A model generated the notes under the pieces. It was not told the DNA's origin. It made no database searches and worked only from the letters and a program-made list of their open reading frames with translations. The translations under genes were made by a program, and so were the position numbers. 64,000 bases of DNA from Nepenthes gracilis (lineage: Eukaryota > Streptophyta > Magnoliopsida > Caryophyllales > Nepenthaceae), in NCBI GenBank assembly GCA_033239525.1, contig BSYO01000024.1, positions 5,541,991 through 5,605,990 of the forward strand. The letters are read 5' to 3'. This document shows, in pieces, positions 55,744 to 64,000 of the stretch (its first letter is position 1; each line of letters starts with the position of its first letter).

Positions 55744-56350
55744 AGTGGTATCAGAGCGGAGGTTACGGTCAAACCCTTTTTTGATACTAACAAGTGGTAT
55801 TAGATATAGTTGAGATCGGCCCAGGCCCGAAAAGGGCTACTTGCGGAGGGTGCTGACCAGAAAGTGCTACCTATGGAGGTGCTGACCTACTGTAATGCGT
55901 TAGGGTAGAGTTAAATGTTGTAAAGAGAAAGTCGCCGTGTGAAGTGCCACAAAAGTGCAGCCGCCGAAGTCTGTGGTTGTCGAAGTGGAAATTCTGGTGT
56001 CATCGTGGAGGATCTTGCCATTTGATGTGGCAAGGAAAGAAACGGTAGAAATACAACGGGCATTAGTAGGGCCAAGGACAGAGCCAGCAGAACTAAGGGG
56101 AGAGCTGAGTAGGGCTAATGGCGGAGCTGAGGTGGTGAAGGCAAAATATAAGGGAGAATGTTTCAACTACGGTGAAGAAGTTAAAAAGGAGTTGGACTAC
56201 TCCAGGTTCAATGGAGCGAAAGAAGGTATTATTCAGGCTTGCGGAGACCAACGTTGGGATTCCAGTTAAGGAAAAGTTGCCAGAAGGCAGACGATGATGG
56301 TTGCCAGGTAAAGGCGAGGTTTTACCCCCATAAAGTCGTGAGAGAAAGTT
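55744..56350 (+). pseudogene. Short internal region without pol
   Basis: Starts with the PBS and a second GTGGTATTAGA-like word near 55792. A frame at 55955-56269 (104 codons) reads WRILPFDVARKETVEIQ and later EVKKELDYSRFNGAKEG; I recognise no domain. Its last ~200 bp (AAGAAGG.ATTATTCA..CTTGCGGAG.CCAA to GTCGTGAGAGAAA) matches the same position in the 57820-60745 element (60035-60168), so both share a common 3' untranslated end. Confidence 0.6.
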
Positions 56351-57572
56351 TGTTTGGGTTGGTCACTCCCTTATGGGTGACTCAACAAACGGATGTCATC
56401 GGATCACACAAGTTTTGGGTGATGTTCGGAATACTGCAAATCGACTGCAACAAAATTTAGGAAGTCTATTTGCCGGAGTGTTGTGAACTCGTTGTAGCAA
56501 AATCTAGGAAATCTATTTGCCGAAGCAGGCATATCTTGGAGGAGACCGTTTGTTGGAGTGGAAAATCTTGGAGTGACAATTGCCGAAAGGAAATTGGTTT
56601 ATCCAAGAGCAACACTTGGGGATAATCCGAACTTGTAAAATTTTCTCCCTTTAATCCAAAAGAGTACTAAAAAAATCATTGGAGGATCTTGCCATTTGAT
56701 GTGGCAAGGGAGAAATACAATGGGCATTAGTAGGGCCCGAGCCAGTGGGAATCAAGGGAGAGCCGGAGGAGGTTAAGGCCGATAAGGGAGAAGACGGTGA
56801 AGATGGGAGATTGACTTTGTTCAATGGAGGAGAAGAATTCGATTGGGATTCCGAGTTAAGGTTGATGACGATGATGGCCGAGTAGCAACTAAAGTCGGAG
56901 AGAAAAGGACATTGTGGAAAGTTGGCAAGTTTTGGGTGATGTTCGAAGTCGCAAATCGGCAGTTGTCTTGTCAAGGTTAGTAGACATGCAGACCATGTGC
57001 CGAAAGTTGCATGCAAAGTGATAGAAAGCGGTTTGCAGATAGCAGAACTTCTGATGCACGTAACCTGTAGAGCATGCGTGCTGTGAAACTTGGGACAGAT
57101 CTCCCTCTATAAAGTGCGACTTCTAGAGAAGTAGTGCTTCAAGCCAGGGTGTGAGAAATTACCAGGGGTGCTGTGCGCCAGGCCACATGTGTGCAGTGGT
57201 GAAATGAAAGTTGTCGTTTCATCGCACTTATAAAATGTTTGTAAGTGGAGTGCACCACTAGTAAGAAGAAAGAGATAAGAAAAATAGAGAGATAAGTGGG
57301 AAGGAGAATTTTCTTACTCTAAGTGATTGTTTTTCTTATTCTGTTTCGGATGTATAGCGGATATTCTATCTCTAGATTTTTGTAACTATTTTACAGTTAA
57401 AGTTTTCAGAATTTATCCTGTGATTTTTTTCTCTTAATTCAGAAGGGGTTTCCACGTTAAAATATTATGCATGTTTTATTCCTTATGCCCACTAAATAGA
57501 CAGCTGACGATGACGGGGGGTTCAGATTTCTACTGCATCGAATTGGATGAATCCAAATTTCGAACCCCAACA
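56351..57572 (+). mobile_element. 3' LTR of the non-autonomous element (rearranged)
   Basis: TGTTTGGGTTGGTCACTCCC start and GAACCCCAACA end. Compared with the 5' LTR, the part after about 56590 is replaced by a retroposon tail (56590-56672) and then by ~230 bp (56677-56905) resembling the internal region at 55995-56270 (GGAGGATCTTGCCATTTGAT is common to both). Normal LTR sequence resumes near 56930. Confidence 0.85.
56590..56672 (+). mobile_element. Retroposon tail inside the 3' LTR
   Basis: TTTATCCAAGAGCAACACTTGGGGATAA..CTTGTAAAATTTTCTCCCTTTAATCCAAAAGAGTACTAAAAAAA-type sequence (shown here in parts) matches the tail of the retroposon at 1001-1358. A target duplication is not obvious (only ATTGG on both sides), so it may have arrived with the adjoining rearrangement. 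Confidence 0.65.
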
Positions 57573-57819
57573 ATAGGAACGTTCTTATGAACATCCTACT
57601 AGAGAGTCATCCCCAGCTGCCAAACTTTAAGAAATATAGGGCTATCTACGAAATTCCAAAGGCCACATTCACAAACCTTTAGTAAACTCTCATAGTCCAA
57701 AAATTTGAAGAAGAAAAAGTTAGCAGAGTTGCGTAGAACTTTAACCAAACTCATGTTAGCCCAAACCTTCTTTGCAAGTGATTCAACAACCTGGAACCCA
57801 TGTCTTCTACCAAGAAAAC
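57573..57819 (-). pseudogene. LINE ORF1, N-terminal-side piece
   Basis: In minus orientation: GFQVVESLAKKVWANM, NFFFFKFLDYESLLKVCECG-like sequence with the FF.F......VL..GPW.. pattern of plant LINE ORF1 (DUF4283-type), ending D-V-H-K-N-V-P-I at the insertion point of the LTR element. A copia-type element at 57820 cuts off the remaining ORF1 start. Confidence 0.75.
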
Positions 57820-58648
57820 TGTTGGATTTTGGCCACTCTCTTGTAGGTGTCACAATAAACGAATAGTTATTGGAAGATCGCATATATTCATGTAAGGGTC
57901 AACTGAAGGACAATCAAGGGTCATCCAAGCGGCAAAAGATGCTGAAAGTCGCATGATATTGGTGCAAAAGTCAACCAAAGATCGGTCGAAGGTTAGCAGA
58001 CAAGTGCCTAATTCACACCTGTGTGACGATTCCAGATTAAGGATCACCTGAGGCATGCCCTAGGGGGCACCTGTGTGTCGATTTTAGTAGGCACGCGCTC
58101 AATTCGGGACTGACTAGCACTTAAGCTCCATGCCTGGTATAAAATTACTCCTGACGCGATTTTAGAAAAATTAAAAAATTATTTCTTACACAAAGAGCGC
58201 CGCATAGAGAAAGCGAAGAGGAAAAGAGATAAGAGAAAAGGTTCGATATTCTGTTGAAAACCGATTTGAGTTCCGTTCTTGACTAAGGTCGAGTGCATTG
58301 TTCTAAAATGAATTTCTATGTTTATTTCTTTTGGTTATTCTTATTTCTCATTGTACTTTTTCTTATGAGTTATTAGGTATGTTGAGGGGTTGTAATCAAC
58401 CATTCTCCACTCGAAATTAAAGTGAAGGGATTTCAAATTGGGTTATTTATAATTGGTACTATTATTATAGTGAATTTGTTTAAAATTTATCCCAAAGTTT
58501 TTATTTTGGTTAAAAGAATTTTTCTCGTGAAAAATATTATACATTATTGTATTTATTGTACTCACAAGTTTGGTAGTTGATATTTGACGAGAGGTTCGAG
58601 TTTTGTTCTACTGCATCAAGTTGTATGTGTCCGAGTGAAACCCCAATA
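57820..58648 (+). mobile_element. 5' LTR of the copia derivative
   Basis: The U3 part contains spaced GCGC-type words (GGCACGCGCTCAATTCGGG) before a GGTATAAAATTAC TATA box at about 58137. The U5 has ATTATTATAGTGAATTTG and AATATTATACATTATTGT. Same overall plan as the copia LTR at 31873. Confidence 0.85.
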
Positions 58649-58685
58649 AGTAGTATCAAAGAGTAGGTTATAAAACTACTATTTG

Positions 58686-59780
58686 ATGGCATCAACGTCA
58701 AGAAGTTTGCCATTCTGTGTTGAGTAATTTAATAAGCAAAATAGTTTTATTCTTTGGTAAGAAATGGTGATGAATATTTTCACCCGAAAAGAAATGGTGA
58801 AAGCACTTTAGAGTAAGGAGGATACGTCGAAGAAAATGAAGGATGATGAGTGGCAAGATATGAGGGATCGTACTAATTGTATGATCAAGTTGTATCTCGA
58901 GAAAAATGCTCTTTAAGAAGTCATTGGCTTGTCAGATCAAACAAAGGTTTGGATGAAGCTTAAAAGTTGGTATAGGTCCAAGTCTTTAACAATGAGTTTG
59001 TATATGAAGAAAAAGTTTTATGATATTCGTTTGTTGAAAGGGAGAAGCTTTAAGAAGCATTTGAATGAGTTTAATCAGATTTTGACGTAAATGTCGGCAC
59101 TTGATGAGAAAATTAATGAGAAAAATAAGGTATTAGTGTTGTTGGCTTCTTTGCTGGACTCGTTTGATCATGTTATCACAATACTATTGTTTGAAAAAGA
59201 CATACTCAGTCTCGATGAGATTATCGTCTCTTTATTTACAAATGAGTCGAGGTGGAAGGGAAACATTGAGATTTCGAGGAAGTTAAGACTTTTGATATCC
59301 ACTAGAGGTCGGAGACATGGGAGATCAAGGGATCGAGGCGACAAATTAGAGAGAAGTAACAACCTATCTAAGTTTTAAGACATAGAGTGCTTCCATTGTG
59401 ACAATAATGGCCACATAAAGCGGGATTATTTCAAGAGAAAGTAGAAAAATGACGGCAGAAATGAGTGCCATAAGAGGAGAGATTATGACAAAAATAATCA
59501 AGCTTCTATCGCTTCCTGTAGAGACTTTTTAGTTGTCCATGTGGAACGAATTTGGTGATAGATAGTAGTTTCTCACATCATGCGATATTGAAAAAGTTCC
59601 TCTTCACCACCTATATGCCCCCGGGACTATGGGATATGAAGTTGAGTAACGATGGTTTGTTGAGGGTTGTTGACATTGGGGATGTTAGTTGCGGACAAGC
59701 AATGAGACGAAATTTGTGTTAAAGTGCGTGCAACATGCCTCGGATTTACAATTGAGTGTGATTTAAATCGAAAAGTTTAA
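58686..59780 (+). pseudogene. Copia gag and protease remnant
   Basis: M-A-S-T start near 58686, then KALQSKEDTSKKMKDDEW, MKLKSWYRSKSL, KHLNEFNQIL and the open piece 59091-59378 (MSALDEKINEKNKVLVLLASL, KLERSNNLSKF). The zinc knuckle reads CFHCDNNGHIKRDYFK, with the last Cys changed to Tyr. The protease region is broken (usual WVIDSGASHH is interrupted by two stops, ~59.55 kb). After QWKLTK (~59.82 kb) the pol sequence is missing. Confidence 0.8.
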
Positions 59781-59819
59781 TGAAGAATGCTTTTATACTT
59801 TGTTTGAAAAAAGCCAATG

Positions 59820-60167
59820 AAAACTCACCAAATGTGCCTCATTATGGTAAAGAAAAAGTAAGCAATCAAGTCGGTGCTTGATGATGGCTTCGATTGCCAA
59901 GGATAATGCCAAGATGACCAATAGGAACATTAGTCAAGGTGGAAATAAGAGAAAACTGAGGAGGAGTGCAATGGGGAGTGATTCTACCGCAAAGGAGAAG
60001 TCGAATGGGAGTGAGAATACTCCAAATTTGGTAAAGCGAAAGAAGATATTATCCAAACTTGCGGAGGCCAATGCCCAAATCCCATTAGAGGGAAAGTTGT
60101 TAAAAGACAAGTGATTATGGTTGTCGATAAATGTGAATGGTTCCCTACAAGGTCGTGAGAGAAAATT
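59820..60167 (+). other. 3' untranslated end shared with the element at 54033
   Basis: Frame 59878-60114 (78 codons) has no known domain. The stretch AAGAAGATATTATCCAAACTT to GGTCGTGAGAGAAAA aligns with 56190-56350. Its presence in two pol-less elements suggests they share a packaging-competent backbone; that role is inference. Confidence 0.5.
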
Positions 60168-60745
60168 TGTTGAGTTTGAGTCACTTCCTTGTAAGTGCCA
60201 CAATAAACGGATAGCTATCAGAAGATTGTATGATTTTCGTGCGAGAGTTGACCGAATGTCAGCCAGAGATTATCCAAGCAGTAAAATATACTGAAGGGTC
60301 GAGCGATATTCATATGAGAGTTGGCCGAGGATAGGTTGAAGGTCAATAGAATGGTACATAACAAACACTTGATTCATGCCTGTACACCAATTCCAAATTT
60401 GGGGTCACTTAATGTGCACCTGAGGGGGCGCTCATGCACCGATTTCAATAGCGTGCGCTTGATGCGCGTTTAACTGGCACTCAAGCGCCGTGCTAGGTAT
60501 AAAATCACGCCTGAGATTTAATATTTGATTGAGATTTGATTTAAAATTTATTTTTTTCTAAAGTCGGGTATGTTATTCTAACGTGAATTTGTATGACGTA
60601 TTTTGTTTGGTTACTTTTATTTATCATTGTACTTTTTCTTATGGATTGTTAGGTATGTTAGATGGTCGTAATTAATCATTCTTCATTCGGGATTGTAGTA
60701 AAGGAATTTCAAAATATATTATTTGTAACCGGCACTATTATTGTA
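60168..60745 (+). mobile_element. Truncated 3' LTR of the copia derivative
   Basis: TGTTGAGTTTGAGTCAC start, AAACGGATAGCTATC and GGTATAAAATCACGCC (TATA about 60498) as in the 5' LTR. Similarity ends after ACTATTATTGTAG near 60745. Confidence 0.82.
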
Positions 60746-63100
60746 GGGTTGCTTTATCTCAGAGATCGAATTCTTCTATCGGTTGATTCGAAATCGTCTA
60801 GCCTATATGGACAAGATAGCAGGTTTGGCCGATAACTTGGTTGCCTAATACTTTCCCTACCTAACATGGGGTCATAAACTTTATTTTCAAGTGAAGTATT
60901 GATATTACCACCCCGAAAGCCAATGGGCAAGGTCGACCCAGTATTATATTGTAAACAGAGGGTAGATCCACCACTAAGTTTGTCAGCATTTGAGAAGCTA
61001 TTTTCTGGTGTATTCCCAATATAACTTCTAACTAGATAATTCCTTGAATTGGTATGGGTTCGTTGTCCATATAGAAGACCCTCGACTGACTTCATCTGAC
61101 TTCTTTTAAATTCAAACTTAAAGAAAGTATCAAGATAAAGTAAATTTTAAAAATTTCTATTATTAATAAAGACTTTTTTAAACTAGTAATTAATAATACC
61201 ATCTGAAATGAGTATGGATACAATAAGAGGATTAGAATAAAGAGTTATTACATAAGGCATATCGTCGTCGCTAAAACTAATAATATTATTTCCTATTCCT
61301 AATTTTTGTCTCTTACAATTGAAAATCCCTCTAAGATAACCTAAAACTTCAAATCTAAGTGTCCTAGTCGATATCATGCTTACCACTCCTACGTCCACCT
61401 GGTTACGAGGTTGCTCCTGCTATTCTGTCCCATCATTTCTCGTGTTGTCGAGAGTGTGTCCCAAGCATTTTAAATATTTGTTAAGGTATCATTTTTGAAT
61501 GAGGACCTCAATTTTTGTTTATAGAGCTTGGTAGTCTTTAGTGTTGTGATCGGAAAATCAATGGTAAAAGTAGTATTTTGACTGGTCCCCTCATTACAGG
61601 TTCTTCACTGGCTTTGGCCACTTTAAAAATTTCTTATTTTGAATCTATATTAACATGTTTGTCTGAATGTCATTCGAGAGGGTGAGGTTCAATGGCTTAT
61701 ATTCCCGTCTGACACTCGAGTCTATCCTTTGGTACCTAAGATCTCTAGTTGAGGAATTATTACTACTTCTCTTCTTTCCACCAGTGGGTTCCGAGTGGTG
61801 GTTTGGCATGCTCTTGTCTTTTCACCTTGTTAGCATCGTCTATGGCAATGTATGCTTGGGTCATAGTTTCCATCTTAAGAAAAGTCTTAGGCTCTTGCTT
61901 GATCAAATATTTTAAAAATTTTTTCTGATTGTATAATCATCATGAAGGAATTCAACTTCATTTCATCAGTAAATATTGATATTCCTCGGGCTTCTACATT
62001 GAATCAAATTAAGAAGTACTTCAAACTTTTGTTTGGACCTTACCAGACGCGGATAAGGTGTTATACCTAATTTTCTTCCCTCCTATTAGAGGCAAATTGT
62101 GATAGGAACCTATTGGGAAAATTCCTAGAAAGATCATATTGAATTTGGTGCTAGTCAATAAAATCAAATTCGTGAATCCCTTTTTAGGTTTAACGAGAAG
62201 CAGAGACATAAGGCAGGATCATCTAGGCCTTGGAATTTTAACAAAGTTCGGAAGTGAACCAAATGGTCTATGGAACCTGAGAGGAAGTCGATGCATCCTA
62301 ATCTCCCTTATAAATGGGGATTTGCTCAAGTCGGCCAAATGTCCAGCCGTGCTTCCTCGAAATAGTTTTATTCAAATTTTCTAATTCTTTCCTCCACTGG
62401 GAGGTGGAGGTGATCTACTTTATATTAAGGAATGTTCTTAATTTTGAGTGTTTTACGGATACATGAGGAGCCTGCTGGCTCAAAGCATTCATTGGGAGGC
62501 TACTACATGAAGCCTCGTCTCAAACCGAAGGTCTTCATCTCTAGAATAGCTCAAATTTTGTCGTTCAGGGCTTTCTTCCTGTGTTTCAAAATTGAGCCAA
62601 CCTTCAAACTGGGTTGGAATTCTTTCTTTTAAGGTTTCTTAAGCTTTTGAGTTCCTAGGTTATAGGGTTACCCCCTTTGAAGAAAGCATTTTTCTTTGAT
62701 TCTTCCTTCTGAAAGTGGAGACTTGTGAATTCGGGGTTAGAGCCCCCAGTATCTGTCTCTCTAATTTATTTCAAAGAGATTTAAGTATCTTAGACATGGA
62801 GTCGACTTGGACCGCGAGCATCTCAACGTTTACAGTAGTTGGTGGACGAACATCCTTGCAACTACCCACCATTAGGTTGTCGTCACAAAAAGATGATGTC
62901 CTAGGGTAAACTCGATTGGGTCGTAATGTTAACCATACTTGCTTTGTTACACTGGCGTGAGATGATTTTTCTTGTTGATGATAATGGATAGTTTTACTAG
63001 TTTTCATAGATGAGGTCAATGATGTGTCCCGTGAATCTACATTGATATACGAATTAGGGAATCACTTAGTTTTGTTTGAACGTTCAAACAATAATAACTT
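60746..63100 (-). pseudogene. Gypsy gag-protease remnant, minus sense
   Basis: Reading leftwards: gag N-terminus in 62771-63019 (HASVTKQVW, NVEMLAVQVDSMSKILKSL), gag domain in broken frames at 61.64-62.36 kb, then 61183-61398 with D-D-D-M-P-Y-V and LYSNPLIVSILISDGIINY, resembling the start of the aspartic protease domain (pattern ..PHDDALVV.V.I......R.L.D.GSS) but ending before the D-S/T-G active site. The last open piece, 60754-61095, has TLPIGFRGG and DPMLGRESI, which fits the protease-RT linker (...GFTG...NAILGR). No RT follows; the copia derivative abuts at 60745. Confidence 0.7.
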
Positions 63101-63720
63101 CAACTTTTGTAACTTTGAATCTAAATCCTACGCACCACAATAGAATAAATTAGAGGTAAGCATATGAGACTCACTCTCCGATATATTCTCCAATACTCAA
63201 ATTAGTGATCTTTCTATTCAAATTGATAAGATGAAGACGTAGATGTTGAAATTTAAAGAGGATGGGAATGAGTGTGGATCTGTTGGTTATGCTCCTTTTT
63301 GCGGTACTCAAATGACTAAATGTCAGCCTTCTTTTTTTTTTTTCTCTCCCCCTTTTTTATTTGGAAAAAGACGTATTTATAACCTGGGGTCATATTCGTC
63401 AAGTTAGCAATTAAAATCTCTATTAATGTCTAGAACAGTTTCGGGTTAATTATAGAGAGACATTACTTTTAACATGTAATTGCCGTATCAATTTAATGAG
63501 AAAACTGGCTAGCCAATAATGACGTGATCGTTTTGACCGTTTCTACATCAGGTTATTAACTAAATTAGACCTTTTAGTTAATACTCTTATGAATTATTAT
63601 TCAACGAACTGAATTTGGTTTCATCACTTCTTCGTTTGGGTCCTTCGAATTTTGGGCCATGATCCAAATTTACGTTGGATTAATTGCATTGGGCTTATCC
63701 ATGTTGGACCATGCCAATTA
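63101..63720 (-). mobile_element. LTR, minus sense, long-LTR gypsy family
   Basis: On the minus strand: U3 words CCCAATGCAATTAATCC, GGCCCAAAATTCGAAGG, CATTAAATTGATACGG, CAATTACATG; then U5 words CATATGCTTACCTCTAATTT and GTGGTGCGTAGGATTTAG near 63.13 kb, just upstream of the gag start. CATTAAATTGATACGG recalls CAAATTTAATGG of the other U3 blocks. Confidence 0.55.
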
Positions 63721-64000
63721 ATATATTTTTCTTAGTTTTTATTTTATTATTAATTTTATACTAATTTAATGATTATTATATAAGTTACATACCAAATTGG
63801 ATAATAATATTAAAGTGATACTTTTTAGATATTTTTAAAGTCAAATTTAATAATGTGGTATTTTGTTTATTACTTATACTAGCAAGCTCATAAAAATATA
63901 GATAAATAGTGTGTAAAATTATCCGAAAATGTATTAAGAATGTATAAATATTATCCCTTAAGTATTATTTTACGGTGATATGTACACTTTACTTGAAAAA
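63721..64000. repeat. AT-rich end of window
   Basis: AT-rich sequence upstream of the minus-sense U3, matching the pattern seen at 4.7-6.9 kb, 20.5-22.4 kb and 24.3-28.1 kb. No other feature seen. Confidence 0.5.

Larger units (their letters stand above)
54033..57572 (+). mobile_element. Non-autonomous LTR element with ATAGG target duplication
   Basis: LTRs 54033-55743 and 56351-57572 and only ~600 bp between them. Target duplication ATAGG at 54028-54032 and 57573-57577, inside LINE ORF1. The primer site AGTGGTATCAGAGCGG follows the first LTR immediately. No pol sequence is present, so movement needed an autonomous copia. The 5' LTR is enlarged by a nested TRIM; the 3' LTR carries internal-type sequence and a retroposon tail. 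Confidence 0.94.
57820..60745 (+). mobile_element. Copia derivative with gag-protease only, 3' LTR truncated
   Basis: 5' LTR 57820-58648 (TGTTGGATTTTGGCCACTC start; CCCCAATA end), PBS-like AGTAGTATCAAAGAG, gag and protease remnants, then directly the shared 3' untranslated end and a 3' LTR from 60168. Integrase, RT and RNase H are absent. Similarity to the 5' LTR stops near 60745, where a minus-strand gypsy begins, so the right target duplication is lost. Confidence 0.85.

Overview
The window looks like repeat-dense nuclear DNA from a eudicot plant, probably a woody one. I see no bacterial-type gene organisation, no intact protein gene and no rRNA or tRNA gene. Almost every recognisable coding trace belongs to a decayed retroelement: Ty3/gypsy chromovirus, a second gypsy family with long AT-rich and minisatellite-bearing LTRs, Ty1/copia, LINE, TRIM, and short poly-A retroposons. 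The only host-gene trace I can name is a broken piece resembling the N-terminus of the plant clock protein ELF3 (minus strand, about 31.5-31.66 kb).

Layout. 1-3445: minus-strand chromovirus remnant A, carrying a small retroposon. 3446-6562: left arm of a ~3.1 kb inverted repeat whose right arm is 20547-23669. The arms hold an AT-rich block, a gypsy gag fragment and a TRIM inserted at the same base in both. 7185-8050: minus-strand gypsy gag start, leader and LTR end. 8394-16411: plus-strand chromovirus B, whose 5' half (5' flank + LTR + gag + partial pol) is tandemly duplicated (8366-11355 and 11356-14318). 16412-19600: minisatellite-rich LTR-like DNA, itself duplicated. 19600-20546: minus-sense LTR. 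23592-24073: intact TRIM. 24311-28140: AT-rich low-complexity tract. 28150-29830: two LTR pieces facing each other. 30400-31220: solo LTR. 31873-37367: structurally complete copia element whose ~1330-codon polyprotein is in one frame but carries ten stops. 38726-41837 and 41993-43211: two solo LTRs with perfect 5-bp target duplications. 43217-43900: a promoter/exon-like stretch on the minus strand. 44060-47941: eroded copia pol with a triplicated RNase H segment. 49020-49960: gypsy LTR. 49961-57819: minus-strand LINE split by a solo LTR, a retroposon and a pol-less LTR element that itself contains a TRIM. 57820-60745: copia derivative with gag-protease only. 60746-64000: minus-strand gypsy gag-protease and LTR.

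How it fits together. The elements are nested, and target-site duplications let the order be read. The LINE is older than the three elements inside it, and the TRIM is younger than the LTR element that holds it. In the left half, the TRIM was already in the gypsy gag fragment when the ~3.1 kb inverted arms were duplicated. If the LTR elements between 30.4 and 43.2 kb are removed in thought, the ELF3-like exon and the promoter-like DNA at 43.2-43.9 kb fall on the same strand in gene order, so this may be a host locus destroyed by insertions. That link is inference. I found no convincing new biological system. The most unusual signals are structural: the shared-TRIM inverted arms, the interleaved RT/RNase H mosaic at about 1.74-1.91 kb, the 23-bp retroposon tail with a 14-bp target duplication, and the recurrent AT-rich module.
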